This document shows positions 22,859-33,945 of a stretch of 64,000 nucleotides of DNA, piece after piece. The stretch's first letter is position 1. Each line of letters begins with the position of its first letter. The position numbers were made by a program, and so were the translations under genes. The notes under the pieces were generated by a model. It was not told the DNA's origin. It saw only the letters and a list, made by a program, of their open reading frames with translations, and searched no databases. Source of the DNA: Sipunculus nudus (lineage: Eukaryota > Annelida > Sipuncula > Golfingiida > Sipunculidae). The stretch covers positions 51,643,370 to 51,707,369 of the forward strand of contig CM049307.1 of NCBI GenBank assembly GCA_026874595.1, read 5' to 3'.

Positions 22859-23258
22859 TGTAACGGCTCCGATAACACGTATTATATTATCAGGTATAAC
22901 TGAATTGCCTGGCAGGTATCATATCATCAGCTTGGCCTAACTGGTCAATGAATTGCCCCGCAGTTGCCTTGGTTGCCTTGTTTGCTTGGTTCCTCATTAC
23001 TCAACCGGTTTTCCGTTGTTCCTATTGTTTTTATTCGGACAATGACACGGACCGCGACGCGAACCCTGCCAAGCCTGAGTCTCGTGACATAGAGAACTTG
23101 TCAGTATTCGTTCTCTGCTTGGCAGGGACTCCGGCTTGGAGGACTCCAGATTTGTATGTATATACGGCTGAATAAACACTTTTATATATATACATCGCCT
23201 TGCCTCGCATTTCACGCACGCCGGGTGACTTTGGCTCTTGCCGGGAACACCCGTTACA
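22859..23258 (+). repeat. Left LTR (400 bp)
   Basis: TGTAACGGCTCCGATAAC start, GGGAACACCCGTTACA end. An AATAAA is present near 23173 ('gctgaataaacac'). Against the right LTR I count about five substitutions and two small indels, so about 98% identity. Confidence 0.95.
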
Positions 23259-23261
23259 TTT

Positions 23262-23279
23262 TGGTGCCCCGAGTGAGGA
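23262..23279 (+). promoter_or_regulatory. Candidate tRNA primer-binding site
   Basis: TGGTGCCCCGAGTGAGGA starts three bases after the left LTR. The TGG is the complement of the tRNA CCA end, as expected for a minus-strand primer site. I do not assign the tRNA species. Confidence 0.6.
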
Positions 23280-24051
23280 CCATCTCTACTGTGGATCGAT
23301 GTCCGTGTGTGCGTATCGACGACTCGATGTCCGTCTGTGCGTCTCGACGACGATATCACAGGAGATGATTATTTTCTGAACTTCCATTCCACCGGTGGAT
23401 ATTATTTAATTGGTGTCTGTGCACAACACCATAACACAGGGCCAGAGTGGACTTTTCGCGGGCTCGCTTGGACACAGATTTTGCATGCATGAGTGTTCGT
23501 CGCTTCGCTTCGCTTCAGTGCCTTGCTCTGTAAACTCTGCTTCGCCATTGTGTTCTTCGCTCGTGCATTCCTGGACTATTGTCACGCTTTTCGCCGTACA
23601 CGGAGACTTCGTTTTAAGGGCCCAGACGAACGTCACTCTCTTTGGAGAAGATAAACGGTAACTGTTTGACATTTTCCTTGTACTGCATGAACTTTTCTTT
23701 TTGTATTTGCTATCGTCAGCATGGCTATGGACTTTGTGATTAATTGTGTATAATATTGTTGCATGTTTTGTAATTGAAGTGATCATTTTTTTTATATGTT
23801 AGCTGTAAATTATTTTTGCAGTTTATTATGGAGAATTTTATGCATGTAAAGGGTAATAGCTTTGGCCCGGTTTGAGGTTATCGTGATTGGTCACGTGATG
23901 TTCCATTGTCTAATGTCAATTGGTCTTGTGGTCTGTGTAATGTAAACAGTAGCATTGCAACTGAATACTAACATTTGCCCTTAAACCTGCTGGTATTTGA
24001 CCATTGACAGATGACTTAAGACAACATTCATCATTTCTTTATTGTCTTTAA
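23280..24051 (+). other. Untranslated leader of the LTR element
   Basis: About 770 bp between the primer-site candidate and the open Gag frame. Short frames and several ATGs in other frames occur, but no recognisable domain. It may carry the packaging signal or a leader intron; neither can be shown from sequence. Confidence 0.5.
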
Positions 24052-25411
24052 AGATCACATTTTATCTCCTCTATTCATACATTCGCATTAAAGAGAGACG
24101 GAGGGTAAATCAGTTGACATAACACGGGTCGTCTCCATACATGGACTCCCTTCTGATGTAAACGAATCTGAGATTATCGAACACTTCTCACAAATTGAAG
24201 CTCCTACTCATGTTTTGTTTGTTCGAGAAGCACATACTGGTCGTTGCACTGGCCGCGGGTTTATAGTTTTTGAGACTAAAGACACTGCCAAAAAGGCCAT
24301 AGATAAGATATCAGGTAGCTCTTTAGAAAGGGATTCAAGCATCAAAATCTCTCTTGAACATGCTAGGGCTTCCTCCATCACTGAGGTGTCTCATCTGATT
24401 TCAAATAAGTTGCTCGATTCGTTAAATCCTTCTTCCTTTCAGGTACCCGAAGGTAGACGTATCTCAGAGATAGTAACTAAGCTCGATTTTCTTTCAGATT
24501 TCGAGGTAAATCAGTTGTTTGTGGAGTTTAAACACCGAAGGGGTGATGTTATACAGGGGCCATCTGGGGCTACTGGTTACAGTGTTATCTCTCCAAAACT
24601 GCCCCCATTTTCAGGGAATCAAGATAAAACCGGTAGCTACGAACAATGGCGTTCCCATCTCAAATCTATGATAAAAGCTGGCGTAACACCAGAGCCTCAG
24701 ATTTTGTCAGCGATTCATCAGTCTGTTAGGGGGACAGCAGGAAATGTTCTTTTACATATGCCCGATGAGTCCACTCTCACAGATATACTGAATAAATTTG
24801 ACAGATTCTTTGGTAATGTGCTCCCCACAGAGGTTCTTATACAGCAGTTTCACTCATGTAAACAAGATCCTAAAGAGGTTATTGTCAACTGGAGCTGCAG
24901 ACTTACTAGACAGTTAGACCTCATAAACCAGAGAAATCCTACTCCTCATAGGGAATATGAGCGACTTCTTCGGTCTAGATTCTGGAATGGGCTGTATTCT
25001 AAGTACATTAAGGAGGCTTTAAGACACAGATATGATAATGGGGAAGAACAGGATGAACTCTTTGCAGCAGCACGAGCCTTAGAGTCAGAACTTGTACATC
25101 ACTCACATATGAGTGACAAGAAAGTTGCTTCATCCAACCAAATTTCTCAACAAGGGGTTAAAACTTTGTCTTCTGAAAGCTCTGTGCTTGAGCAGATAAA
25201 TAACAAACTGTCAATCCTAGAGAATCGCTTATCGAAACTTGAACGATCTCAAATGTCCAAACCAAACACACCATCACAAACTCAGGCTGAAGTTCATAAA
25301 AGTCATACTGTCTCGGACGAAGTCTTTTGCTCTCGTTGCCTTCGTCACACCCACACTGTTGACAAATGCCATGCCAAACGAGACAAAAACGGGAAAATCC
25401 TAAAAAACTAA
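24052..25411 (+). CDS. Gag-like protein with N-terminal RRM and CCHC knuckle
   Basis: The frame is open from 24052 to a stop at 25409-25411. Its first part reads as an RNA-recognition motif: RVVSIHGLPSDVNESEI (RNP2-like VSIHGL), then GRGFIVFETKDTAKKAI (RNP1-like). A Gag/capsid-like helical region follows (YEQWRSHLKSMIKAG, WNGLYSKYIKEAL). A coiled-coil-like stretch comes next (LEQINNKLSILENRLSKLE), then a CX2CX4HX4C knuckle (CSRCLRHTHTVDKC). No in-frame ATG precedes the RRM, so the true start may be non-AUG, in a spliced leader exon, or lost. The role inferred is RNA binding and particle assembly for the element. Confidence 0.8.
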
Positions 25412-25797
25412 GAGTCGCCCGTGATCATTCGTGGGAGAACATGGGGTCAGGTAATAAAATTCCCACAACAAACGTATGTACTGATAATGTCCCTCTTGTA
25501 GGTGAAACACAGGTTGTTGACATGTTTGCAGATGGTATTAACTGCCAGGGTCTTTTAGATACAGGTTCCCAGGTCTCTACCATTGCTCAATGGTTTTATG
25601 AAAAACACCTCAACCCGTCAGACTTAGTCCCTGTGGAGGAGATGATGGATCTCCGGCAACTGGACGGCCAGCAGGTAGAGTACTGTGGTATCATCGCTGT
25701 TGACCTTAAATTTCCTGAAATAAATTCATCTCAGACATTCTCTGTGCCAGTATTGGTAATGAAAACACCCATTTCAATGCCAGTGTTCCATTTTTAA
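25366..25797 (+). CDS. Retroelement aspartic protease, first part
   Basis: Overlaps the end of Gag in a different frame (-1 relative to it). It contains GLLDTGSQVSTI, the DTGS catalytic motif of retropepsins, with the VVDMFADGINCQ strand before it. The frame stops at 25795-25797, before the usual C-terminal ILIGTNVL-type flap; that segment is found in the next frame. Confidence 0.85.
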   Translation: MPCQTRQKRENPKKLRVARDHSWENMGSGNKIPTTNVCTDNVPLVGETQVVDMFADGINCQGLLDTGSQVSTIAQWFYEKHLNPSDLVPVEEMMDLRQLDGQQVEYCGIIAVDLKFPEINSSQTFSVPVLVMKTPISMPVFHF

Positions 25798-26228
25798 TTG
25801 GTACGAATGTGCTAAACTCTTGTTTAAATTTTCTTCAGACAAATGCTGGTCCAAATTTTATTCAAAGTTTACACATGCCCCAACCATGGAATATTGCATT
25901 TAAATGTTTGACAAACAGGGAAAAGAAATCAGTGAATAAAGGAGGTTATGTATTATCCACCAAGTCTACAGTAATACCTGCCCACAGTGATGTTACTATA
26001 AATGGTTTAACCAGAGGTTGTACAACAGGCAAGACCCTTGTTATAACTGATGTGAATGTTCTCCACAGATTACCAACTGGATTGGTTCTACTTCCTTGTG
26101 TCCAAGAGCTTGATTTGTCGGTAGGTACAAGTCACAGAATTCCAGTACAGGTCAGGAACTTAACATCACATTCCATCATTATTCCATCAAAAATGATATC
26201 TGTAACATACAAGAAGCTAGCCTCGTAA
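25760..26228 (+). CDS. Protease C-terminal part and linker to Pol, in a shifted frame
   Basis: This frame carries VPFLIGTNVLNSC, the expected continuation of the protease, starting near 25780 and again -1 to the preceding frame. It runs to a stop at 26226-26228, while the natural continuation (NDICNIQEASLV) lies in the Pol frame from about 26190. The breaks are probably small indels; a programmed shift at the Gag/protease overlap is possible. Confidence 0.7.
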
Positions 26229-29200
26229 CCCAACTGACACAATCACCTTACCCATCTGATCAACAATTCTTAAACATGTTAAAATTTGGTCAAGATTTGT
26301 CACAATCTGAATCTGAACAACTACAATTTCTATTGCTTAAATGGAAACACATATTTTCCTTAAGTAATACAGATATTGGTCACACCAGTGTAGAAAAACA
26401 CCGTATCGTGTTGACTAAAGATGAACCATTTAGAGAGCGATATCGTCGCATCCCTCCACAATTATGTTATGAGGTAAAACAACATCTGAAAGAAATGCTA
26501 GAGTCAAAAGTAATTAAGGAGAGCAAAAGTCCGTTTGCTAGTCCAGTAGTCCTTGTCAGAAAACCTGACGGAACTCTTCGTTTCTGTATTGATTATAGAA
26601 CCCTGAATAGCAGAACTGTTAGAGACGCTCATTCCTTGCCAAGAATCGATGAAACCTTAGATTCTTTGATTGGCGCTCGCTACTTTTCCTCTCTAGATTT
26701 GAAGTCTGGTTACTGGCAGGTTGAGTTAGCCGAAGAAGATAAAGATAAAACAGCTTTTACAGTAGGTCCTCTCGGTTTTTATCAATGGGAAACCATGCCA
26801 TTCGGCTTGGTGAACGCCCCTGCCTGCTTCCAAAGACTGATGCAGAAGACTATGGGTGATCTCCATTTAAAAGAATGTCTTCTCTATCTTGACGATATAA
26901 TCGTATTCTCTACCTCCTTTGAAGAACACCTAAAACGCTTGAATAACATCTTTCAGCGTCTGCATGACGCAGGCCTAAAACTAAAACCTTCAAAGTGCCA
27001 GCTGATGCAAGATAAAGTAAAATACCTAGGACATATAGTCTCAAAAGAAAGTATACATACTGACCAGAGTAAAATCAGCGCTCTTAAAGAATGGCCTATA
27101 CCTAAGTGTGTCAGTGATGTACGCCGTTTCTTGGGCTTTGCGAGTTTCTATCGTAGATTTGTCCCTGGATTTGCTAAAATCGCAAAACCATTACATGACT
27201 TACTGAAAGGCCACCATATTCAGAATCAAACAAAAACCAGTAATCGTACCAGAAAGAAAGTTCCATCTCAAACAATCTTTAACTGGTCAAATAACCACCA
27301 ACTAGCATTTGATCAATTAATAGGACTGCTATCTTCTGCTCCTGTACTAGCGTTTGCAGATTTCTCTCGTCCGTTTATTGTTCATACTGATGCAAGTTTT
27401 GATGGGATCTCTGGTATTCTGTACCAAGATCAAGATGGCCAGAAAAGACCAATAGCTTATGCGAGCCGAAGCCTAACACCATCAGAGTCTCGGTACCCTA
27501 TTCATAAGTTAGAGTTCTTAGCTTTTAAGTGGTGTGTAACCGATAAATTTAAAGAATATCTGTATGGATCACGGTTCACAGTGTTCACTGATAACAATCC
27601 TCTAACTTACATAATGTCCTCCGCAAAATTAGATGCAACAGGTCAAAGATGGGTATCTGAATTGGCTAATTACGACTTTAATATTCAATATAAAGCCGGC
27701 AAGCATAACATCGACGCCGATGCACTTTCGAGAATCCCTCGGCTTCTAGCAGAAAAGAAAAACCACAATCAATGTATTACCAATGATGTAGTAAAAGCTG
27801 TTTGTCAATCAGTGACCATACCATCACCTGTAATATGTAGTCTTTCTTGTGACCAATCCAAAGCTGTTCCATCCACGGATCCTGTCAATTTGCTCGGACA
27901 AACACGATTAAACGTAGAAAAGGAACAACTTCTGGATTCGAATCTGAACCCATTCATTGTCCATTTCAGAGACGGTAAGGTCATAAACAAGAAAGACTTG
28001 ACTCATCCTGATCAAATAATTCTTTTCAGATGTATAGATAGCCTTGTGCTGCGGGATGACATACTCTATCGTAAACGAACACTGAACGGCAAAATTCAGT
28101 ATCAAATGGTAATACCTAGCAGTTTGCGACAAGTCGCTTTATCTGGTATTCATGACGATGTTGGGCATCTAGGTCGTAATCGGTCTGTCCATCTAGCCCA
28201 TGACCGATTTTACTGGCCAAAAATGTCTAAAGACATAGATTCATACATTAAGAATTGTCCACGCTGTATAAGGCGGAAGTCCCCTCCAGCAAAAGCTCCT
28301 TTAGTACATATAACATCCACACAACCAATGGAGCTCCTATGTGTCGATTATCTTAGCCTTGAGCCATCTACAGGTGGAATTAAAAATATTCTGGTCATGA
28401 CCGATAATTTCACACGCTACGCTATGGCAGTTCCTTGTCGCAATACTACGGCAAAGACTACAGCTAAAATACTATTTGACACATTTGTCCAACATTATGG
28501 CTTTCCAGCCCGCATCCACAGTGATCAGGGCAGACAATTTGAATCTAAAATCATCAAAGAACTATGCAGACTAGCTGGTATCCATAATTCACGATGTACA
28601 CCGTACCATCCAATGGGGAATGGGCAAACCGAAAGGTTTAACCGTAGTTTAATCAGTATGTTGGGTACTCTTGAGGAAGAGAAAAAGAAAAACTGGAAAG
28701 AATACGTCAGTGCTTTAACTCATGCCTATAATTGTACGAAAAATGATGCAACCGGTTATAAACCTTTCTATTTAATGTTCGGTCGACATCCACGCCTCCC
28801 TATTGATCTAGTACTTGGGACCAACAACAATCCTAACCATCAAAATTACAACACATATGTTTCCGATCTAAAAGACCAACTTTCTTCTGCCTATGATATT
28901 GCTCAACGTGTCTCTTTATCATCCAGGTATCACCACAAACGATTGTATGATAAACGTGCTCGCAATGCGGTGCTGGGTATTGGTGATCACGTCTTAGTAC
29001 GAAAGGTAGGGATCATTGGGAAACAGAAACTGGTCGATAAATGGAAAAAGCAGGTGTATGAGGTATTGGAACAACCAAATAAGGATATTCCAGTATATGC
29101 TGTTTGCCCCTTGGGTGATATAAAGCGTACTCGCACTCTGCATCGCAATCTGATCCTTCCATATACAGGATTGCCCGTCGACCCTACACAAAAACCAGTT

Positions 29201-29695
29201 TCCACAACACACAAACCAATTATTACATCATCAGTGTCAGGGTCGGAAGACTCATCATCAGATGACGACCCCATTTTCACTATAACTCCAAATAATCGTC
29301 CCCACATGAGTAGTTCTGAGGATGTGAGCGAGTTGCATTTAGAACTTGAATTATCGGATGATACAGATGATGATGCAATTGCGTCTGATCACTCTAATAC
29401 ATTCCTGATAAATGGTTCTACTGATGATTGCAATGCAAATGTTGATACCGTAAATACTACAGGTCTTGATGATGACGTCACTGGTGTGTTAAACGATGAC
29501 GCCAAAGGTGATAATGACAATATATCACAACTACACGATGACCATGACGTCATCTCAAGTCATGATCATAATAATGATGGTAATAGCGCCCCAATATCTG
29601 ATCAGAGTGGGGATCCGGATGTTAATCCAGTACGTAGATCTACCCGAGAACGACGTATGCCAGAACGTTTTGGGGACTATGTACTTAACGGGTGA
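26190..29695 (+). CDS. Pol: reverse transcriptase, RNase H, integrase
   Basis: Long intact frame; the first ATG is at 26276 and gives 1139 aa (numbering from it). RT: FASPVVLVRKPDGTLRFCID, then the catalytic YLDD at about 204-207. RNase H: HTDASFDGISG near 370. Integrase: HHCC zinc finger from about 626 (HDDVGHLGR) to NCPRC near 663; DDE residues in CVDYLS (about 690), HSDQG (about 748) and GQTERFNRS (about 785). The C-terminus is Asp/Ser-rich and ends with a basic RRSTRERRMPERFGDY motif typical of this class. No stop interrupts the enzymatic domains. Confidence 0.95.
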
Positions 29696-30124
29696 TAATA
29701 TTTTTAAACAAGTGCATGTGTTAACATAAGTATGTTTAGGATAAGTTCCTTGCGTAAGCTACATGGCTCGTTCTGAGATTTGACGAGTCAGTGATATCAT
29801 TATACGATTGTTTTTTTTTTTTGCGTATGCTGACTTTCTCCACTGCCACCAGTTTCTGGGTTTTTCACTTTCATATATGTATACCTCATGTGAACATAAT
29901 GTTCCAATATAAACATCTTTCCGAAATCCTACTAGAGGCCGTCCACTGCTAATGCTGTCATGCGCGACCTATCATTCTTTGCAGTTAGTGTCGAGACGCC
30001 ACTTCTCTACGGGGGTGTTTGGTATATGGTGTGGATGATGTGTTGTTGGTATGGTGTGGTGGATCTGATATAATTTTTACTAACTTTTCTCGTACATTAA
30101 AGTCGGGTCGACATTTTTTTCAAG

Positions 30125-30135
30125 TAGGGGGAGGA
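30125..30135 (+). promoter_or_regulatory. Polypurine tract
   Basis: A purine run (agggggagga) lies directly before the TG of the right LTR, the expected position for plus-strand priming. Confidence 0.75.
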
Positions 30136-30532
30136 TGTAACGGCTCCGATAACACGTATTATATTATCAGGTATAACTGAATTGCTGGCAGGTATCATAT
30201 CATCAGCTTGGCCTAACTGGTCAATGAATTGCCCCGCAGTTGCCTTGGTTGCCTTGTTTGCTTGGTTCCTCATTACTCAACCGGTTTTCCGTTGTTCCTA
30301 TTGTTTTCATTCGGACAATGACACGGACCGCGACGCGAACCCTGCCAAGCCTGAGTCTCGTGACATAGAGAACTTGTCAGTATTCGTTCTCTGCTTGGCA
30401 GGGACTCCGGCTTGGAGGACTCCAGATTTGTATATATATACGGCTGAATATAAACACTTTTATATATATACATCGCCTTGCCTCGCTTTTCACTCACGTC
30501 GGGTGACTTTGGCTCTTGCCGGGAACACCCGT

Positions 30533-30536
<4 letters not shown>
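30136..30536 (+). repeat. Right LTR (401 bp)
   Basis: Same ends as the left LTR. A 2-bp difference changes the AATAAA of the left copy into AATATAAA here (near 30446), which would weaken the poly(A) signal used by this copy. Confidence 0.95.
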
Positions 30537-30587
<51 letters not shown>

Positions 30588-31836
30588 CAGTTACTGGTTC
30601 ATGGGTTCAAATGCTAGATGGCAGAAGGATATGAGCAAAACTCATTCAATTACCTGCTAATTCTTGTGTCACAAAATAATTTTGAAAAACGTCTACCATT
30701 GGGTTATCAACCTGTACGCTGGGAGATATATTTCTAGTTAATATTTCAGAAACGTTAGCAATAACACGTATTATCTCGGAATTTTAGTTCATTTTGGCTG
30801 AATACATTATTTCCAGCAAAACCATCCCTCCAAACGAAATTGCTTCCTCTCAAATATGGAGAAGAAACGTGAAAGAATTTGATTAAGAAGCACAAAAGAA
30901 GCACCGATAGGAAGCCTGAAAAATCTTGTTTTGATTGCGCCTCATGTTAATAATGTAAAGGAGTAAGCAAACGGTTTTAGAACGATATATTGGCTGTTAC
31001 CATAATACTTCAAGGAGAAAACAGGGGGCCCATCTATGTTAATATACCTGGTATGTGAATAGATCCCTTTATATCCTATTATCCCAGATTTTAAGCTTGA
31101 TAAAGCTAGAGCATTTAGTGTACAACTACACACAACACCTTCAAATTGAAGATTCTTCCAAAAAGAGTGAACCGACGTATCTGAGTATTCCTGTGCTATC
31201 TGTCAAAACATCAATCACCATGGTGATTGATACATTCTTCTTCACATTGCGCAGTCTTGGTTAGTTCTAAATTGAACCACAAGAGGGCAGTAACCAAGGC
31301 ACCTGAGCAGGCCAAATTCAGCGACTCTCGTGTACCCCGGTACCATTAAGACGGGAACTCCAAGACCAGCCCCCTTCAATTTTATGTCAACATGACTAAT
31401 TGTTTCAATAAATGTTCAGTATCATTTGTTAATTGCTTCTTCACTCAAACAACAAAAGGAAGGTCTTAATCGCCCCTAGATTATATTTTAATTATCTTTA
31501 GATGTGTGATGCCTGCAACTGGCGCAAGTATGCTTTTGTTCAGTGATCAGAAACTTGATAAAAAAATGATTAAAAATAGATAGCTATATTTGAATAAACA
31601 TGATTAAGTAAAGAGTATCAAATTGGATATGATCTGCAGGAATGCAGACTTTCCTTCGCGGTCACACAGCGCTCTATGTTTAGCAATAGAGCATGATATG
31701 CCAAGGTATGTGTTTAATCTGATTCACTATTGCCGGTTTCGCCTCATCGGCGCATGCAATTAGTTGAACTTTAGTCACCTGATGAGCCGAGGAAGCAAAA
31801 CCGGCGGTAGTGATTCAGATTCATCACATTCCTTAG

Positions 31837-31889
<53 letters not shown>

Positions 31890-33727
31890 TGCATCTATAC
31901 GGAAACACAACATGACCGTAAGCGCTGGGGTTTACGCAGGACACATTCTAACCTAGCGTCATATCGCCCCATTTGCATTACGACCAGATTACTGGCGCCA
32001 GAGTGTCTTTACATCTTTGTCTGAGGAACGCATAATTAGGCCTTATGAAAATGCAAATATTTTTCGTCATTTCTGACAACGCTTTATCGCCTACATGTAC
32101 ACTGTCAATCAGCATAAACCAGACCAATCGTTAGCCTTTTTATGTACTTTCTAATTATAACAAACATGAGAGAGGAAACTTTCGTTTTGACCCAGCACAT
32201 TGGCAAACCTCTCGGCATGTTTGTTGAATTTTTACCGCATGAATACAAGAATGGATCGCACGGGTTACAGGACGCAGGCAGCTTGCAGGCGATCCAGGAA
32301 ATGACCCCATTCCATGGAGACGGTGTTTCAGTTTGGGTTGTGAGCTCCCGTGTATACTATTTTGTTAATTCGTTATTCTTAGCATAACATTGAGGTTATG
32401 GGCCGTTTGCCACAACATGAATGCAACCTGATACAAGACCACTGCGATATATTCCTCGATATAACTTGTATTACGACTCGAGGAGGCTTACCAGCCCAAT
32501 TATCCTATTGCCTACTCAGACGGATTGTCACGGCTAATTCTAACCCAATGCTTCTGGCACAATGAACCTTGATGATCTGTAAATACACAGTGGGAGCTTT
32601 CCTTAGCATGCTTTATACTACTAATAATAAGTGTCTTAACAGTGTAAATAGGATTAGCTAACGTCTTTCTGTACTATATTTACTCGGTGTCCTTTGTTTG
32701 CACATAAGCAAACAAGCTCCTGCAGAGTAACGAGTAAGTTTACGCCCCGTTTATTGATTATTCCAAGAAGTGAGTTCGCAGTAAACAATGTCTCTCTGTG
32801 TTTTCGCGTTCACTTCCTTGTTTAAGCAGGGAGAAAGATATGTCCTGTTTGTGGAAGAAGCGCACACTTTGTCTGTAGGTATATATCAATGTACCGGCCA
32901 CAGCTAGGTTACTGTTAATATCCAGAGAAGTCACAAGACTAATCCGTTAACACCAATCACCACTAGTCTATACCTTGTTGGTTCCTCGAGGAGGGTATGC
33001 TTTCATCCAAGTTCGTGTGTGTTTGTGCGTGTGTGTTTGTGTTCGTTTACACATACAATAATTAAGTTTCTGAGGATTTCGGGAATGGGACAATAAATTA
33101 TCGACTAGATTTTGATGTGGATCCTGCACATGATGCGGTTTCCGGATGGTCATCATGGAATATTTAAACAGTCATATATGCAGGAAAGTCCCGTTTGATT
33201 TTGACGCCATTTTCTCAGCTGACGTTGTGGAAATGATCAATTAAAGATTAAAATAACTGTTAAAAAATGAGTGTTTTTATGATGCACTTAAAGTATTTTA
33301 TTTTTATATTATCTTCCTGCACACGCTTTAATCATGTAGTAAATTTGAATATGAATGTGCATGTCTGCTTACAAGTTCACAATTCATCACAACAGAAAAA
33401 AGTGGAATAAATGTAATCATCGCCCGTTTTAAATATATAAAATATTCAGTTATATTTAAACACATAATATATAAATATACAAAGGAAGATAGATATTGAA
33501 TTTAATAAGTATACACTATTCTGTTTACTTTTAATAATTATTAACATAAGGCTGGATACATAAAATAATCATATTGAGATATAAGCTAGAAATCACACCA
33601 CAAAAGTAACAAGCGACTTTACAATGGTAAAACATTATTATTCAGAATCAGGAAGAGTAAATATCTCTCTCCTTGAATGGTTATACATTATTAATATAAT
33701 CATTGTCATTGTCATGATTATTATTGG
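30537..33727. other. Intergenic region between the LTR element and gene B
   Basis: AT-rich, with (TA)n arrays at 30537-30586 and 31839-31888, a GT-rich patch near 33015-33045 and an imperfect inverted repeat at 31697-31840. Short frames (for example 32142-32387) show no family motif. The 3' end of gene B's transcript must lie here, but no poly(A) signal could be assigned with confidence. Confidence 0.6.
31697..31840. repeat. Imperfect inverted repeat (hairpin-type element)
   Basis: The left arm (about 31697-31755: aatctgattcact, gccggttt, ctcatcgg) is matched in inverse by the right arm (about 31782-31840: gagccgagg, aaaccggc, agtgattcagatt). A (TA)n array follows directly. It looks like a MITE relict. 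Confidence 0.6.
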
Positions 33728-33894
33728 TTACACCGTTACTGCAGATTCTTCATCTGTGAATAAACGAAAGTTGGAGTAAGTACTGAAGGACTGGATGTAA
33801 TGAAGGGCCGCCTGGTGGAGCCACTGGTACTCCTCCTATAAATACAATGTAATACATAAATATATAAGCCTGGTTTACATGTATAACCGTATGT

Positions 33895-33945
<51 letters not shown>

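Larger units (their letters stand above)
22859..30536 (+). mobile_element. Ty3/Gypsy-type LTR retrotransposon, nearly full length (7.68 kb)
   Basis: Direct LTRs (22859-23258 and 30136-30536) start TGTAAC and end GTTACA. A primer-binding-type TGG follows the left LTR and a purine tract precedes the right one. The internal order is Gag (RRM-like part, then CCHC knuckle), aspartic protease, reverse transcriptase, RNase H, integrase; RT before integrase places it with Ty3/Gypsy. Three changes of frame interrupt the region from Gag to Pol. The element lies in (TA)n DNA between the two receptor genes, on the + strand. No clean target-site duplication can be read because both flanks are TA repeats. 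No envelope-type frame is present. Confidence 0.95.

Noticed and set aside
22997-23786. Minus-strand frames of 120 and 126 codons in the left LTR and leader
   Set aside because: They overlap the LTR in antisense, recur in the right LTR, and have no motif.
28987-29307. 106-codon minus-strand frame
   Set aside because: Antisense shadow of the Pol C-terminal region.
32142-32387. 81-codon plus-strand frame between the LTR element and gene B
   Set aside because: No recognisable domain, no splice partners and no leader; length is within chance for this composition.
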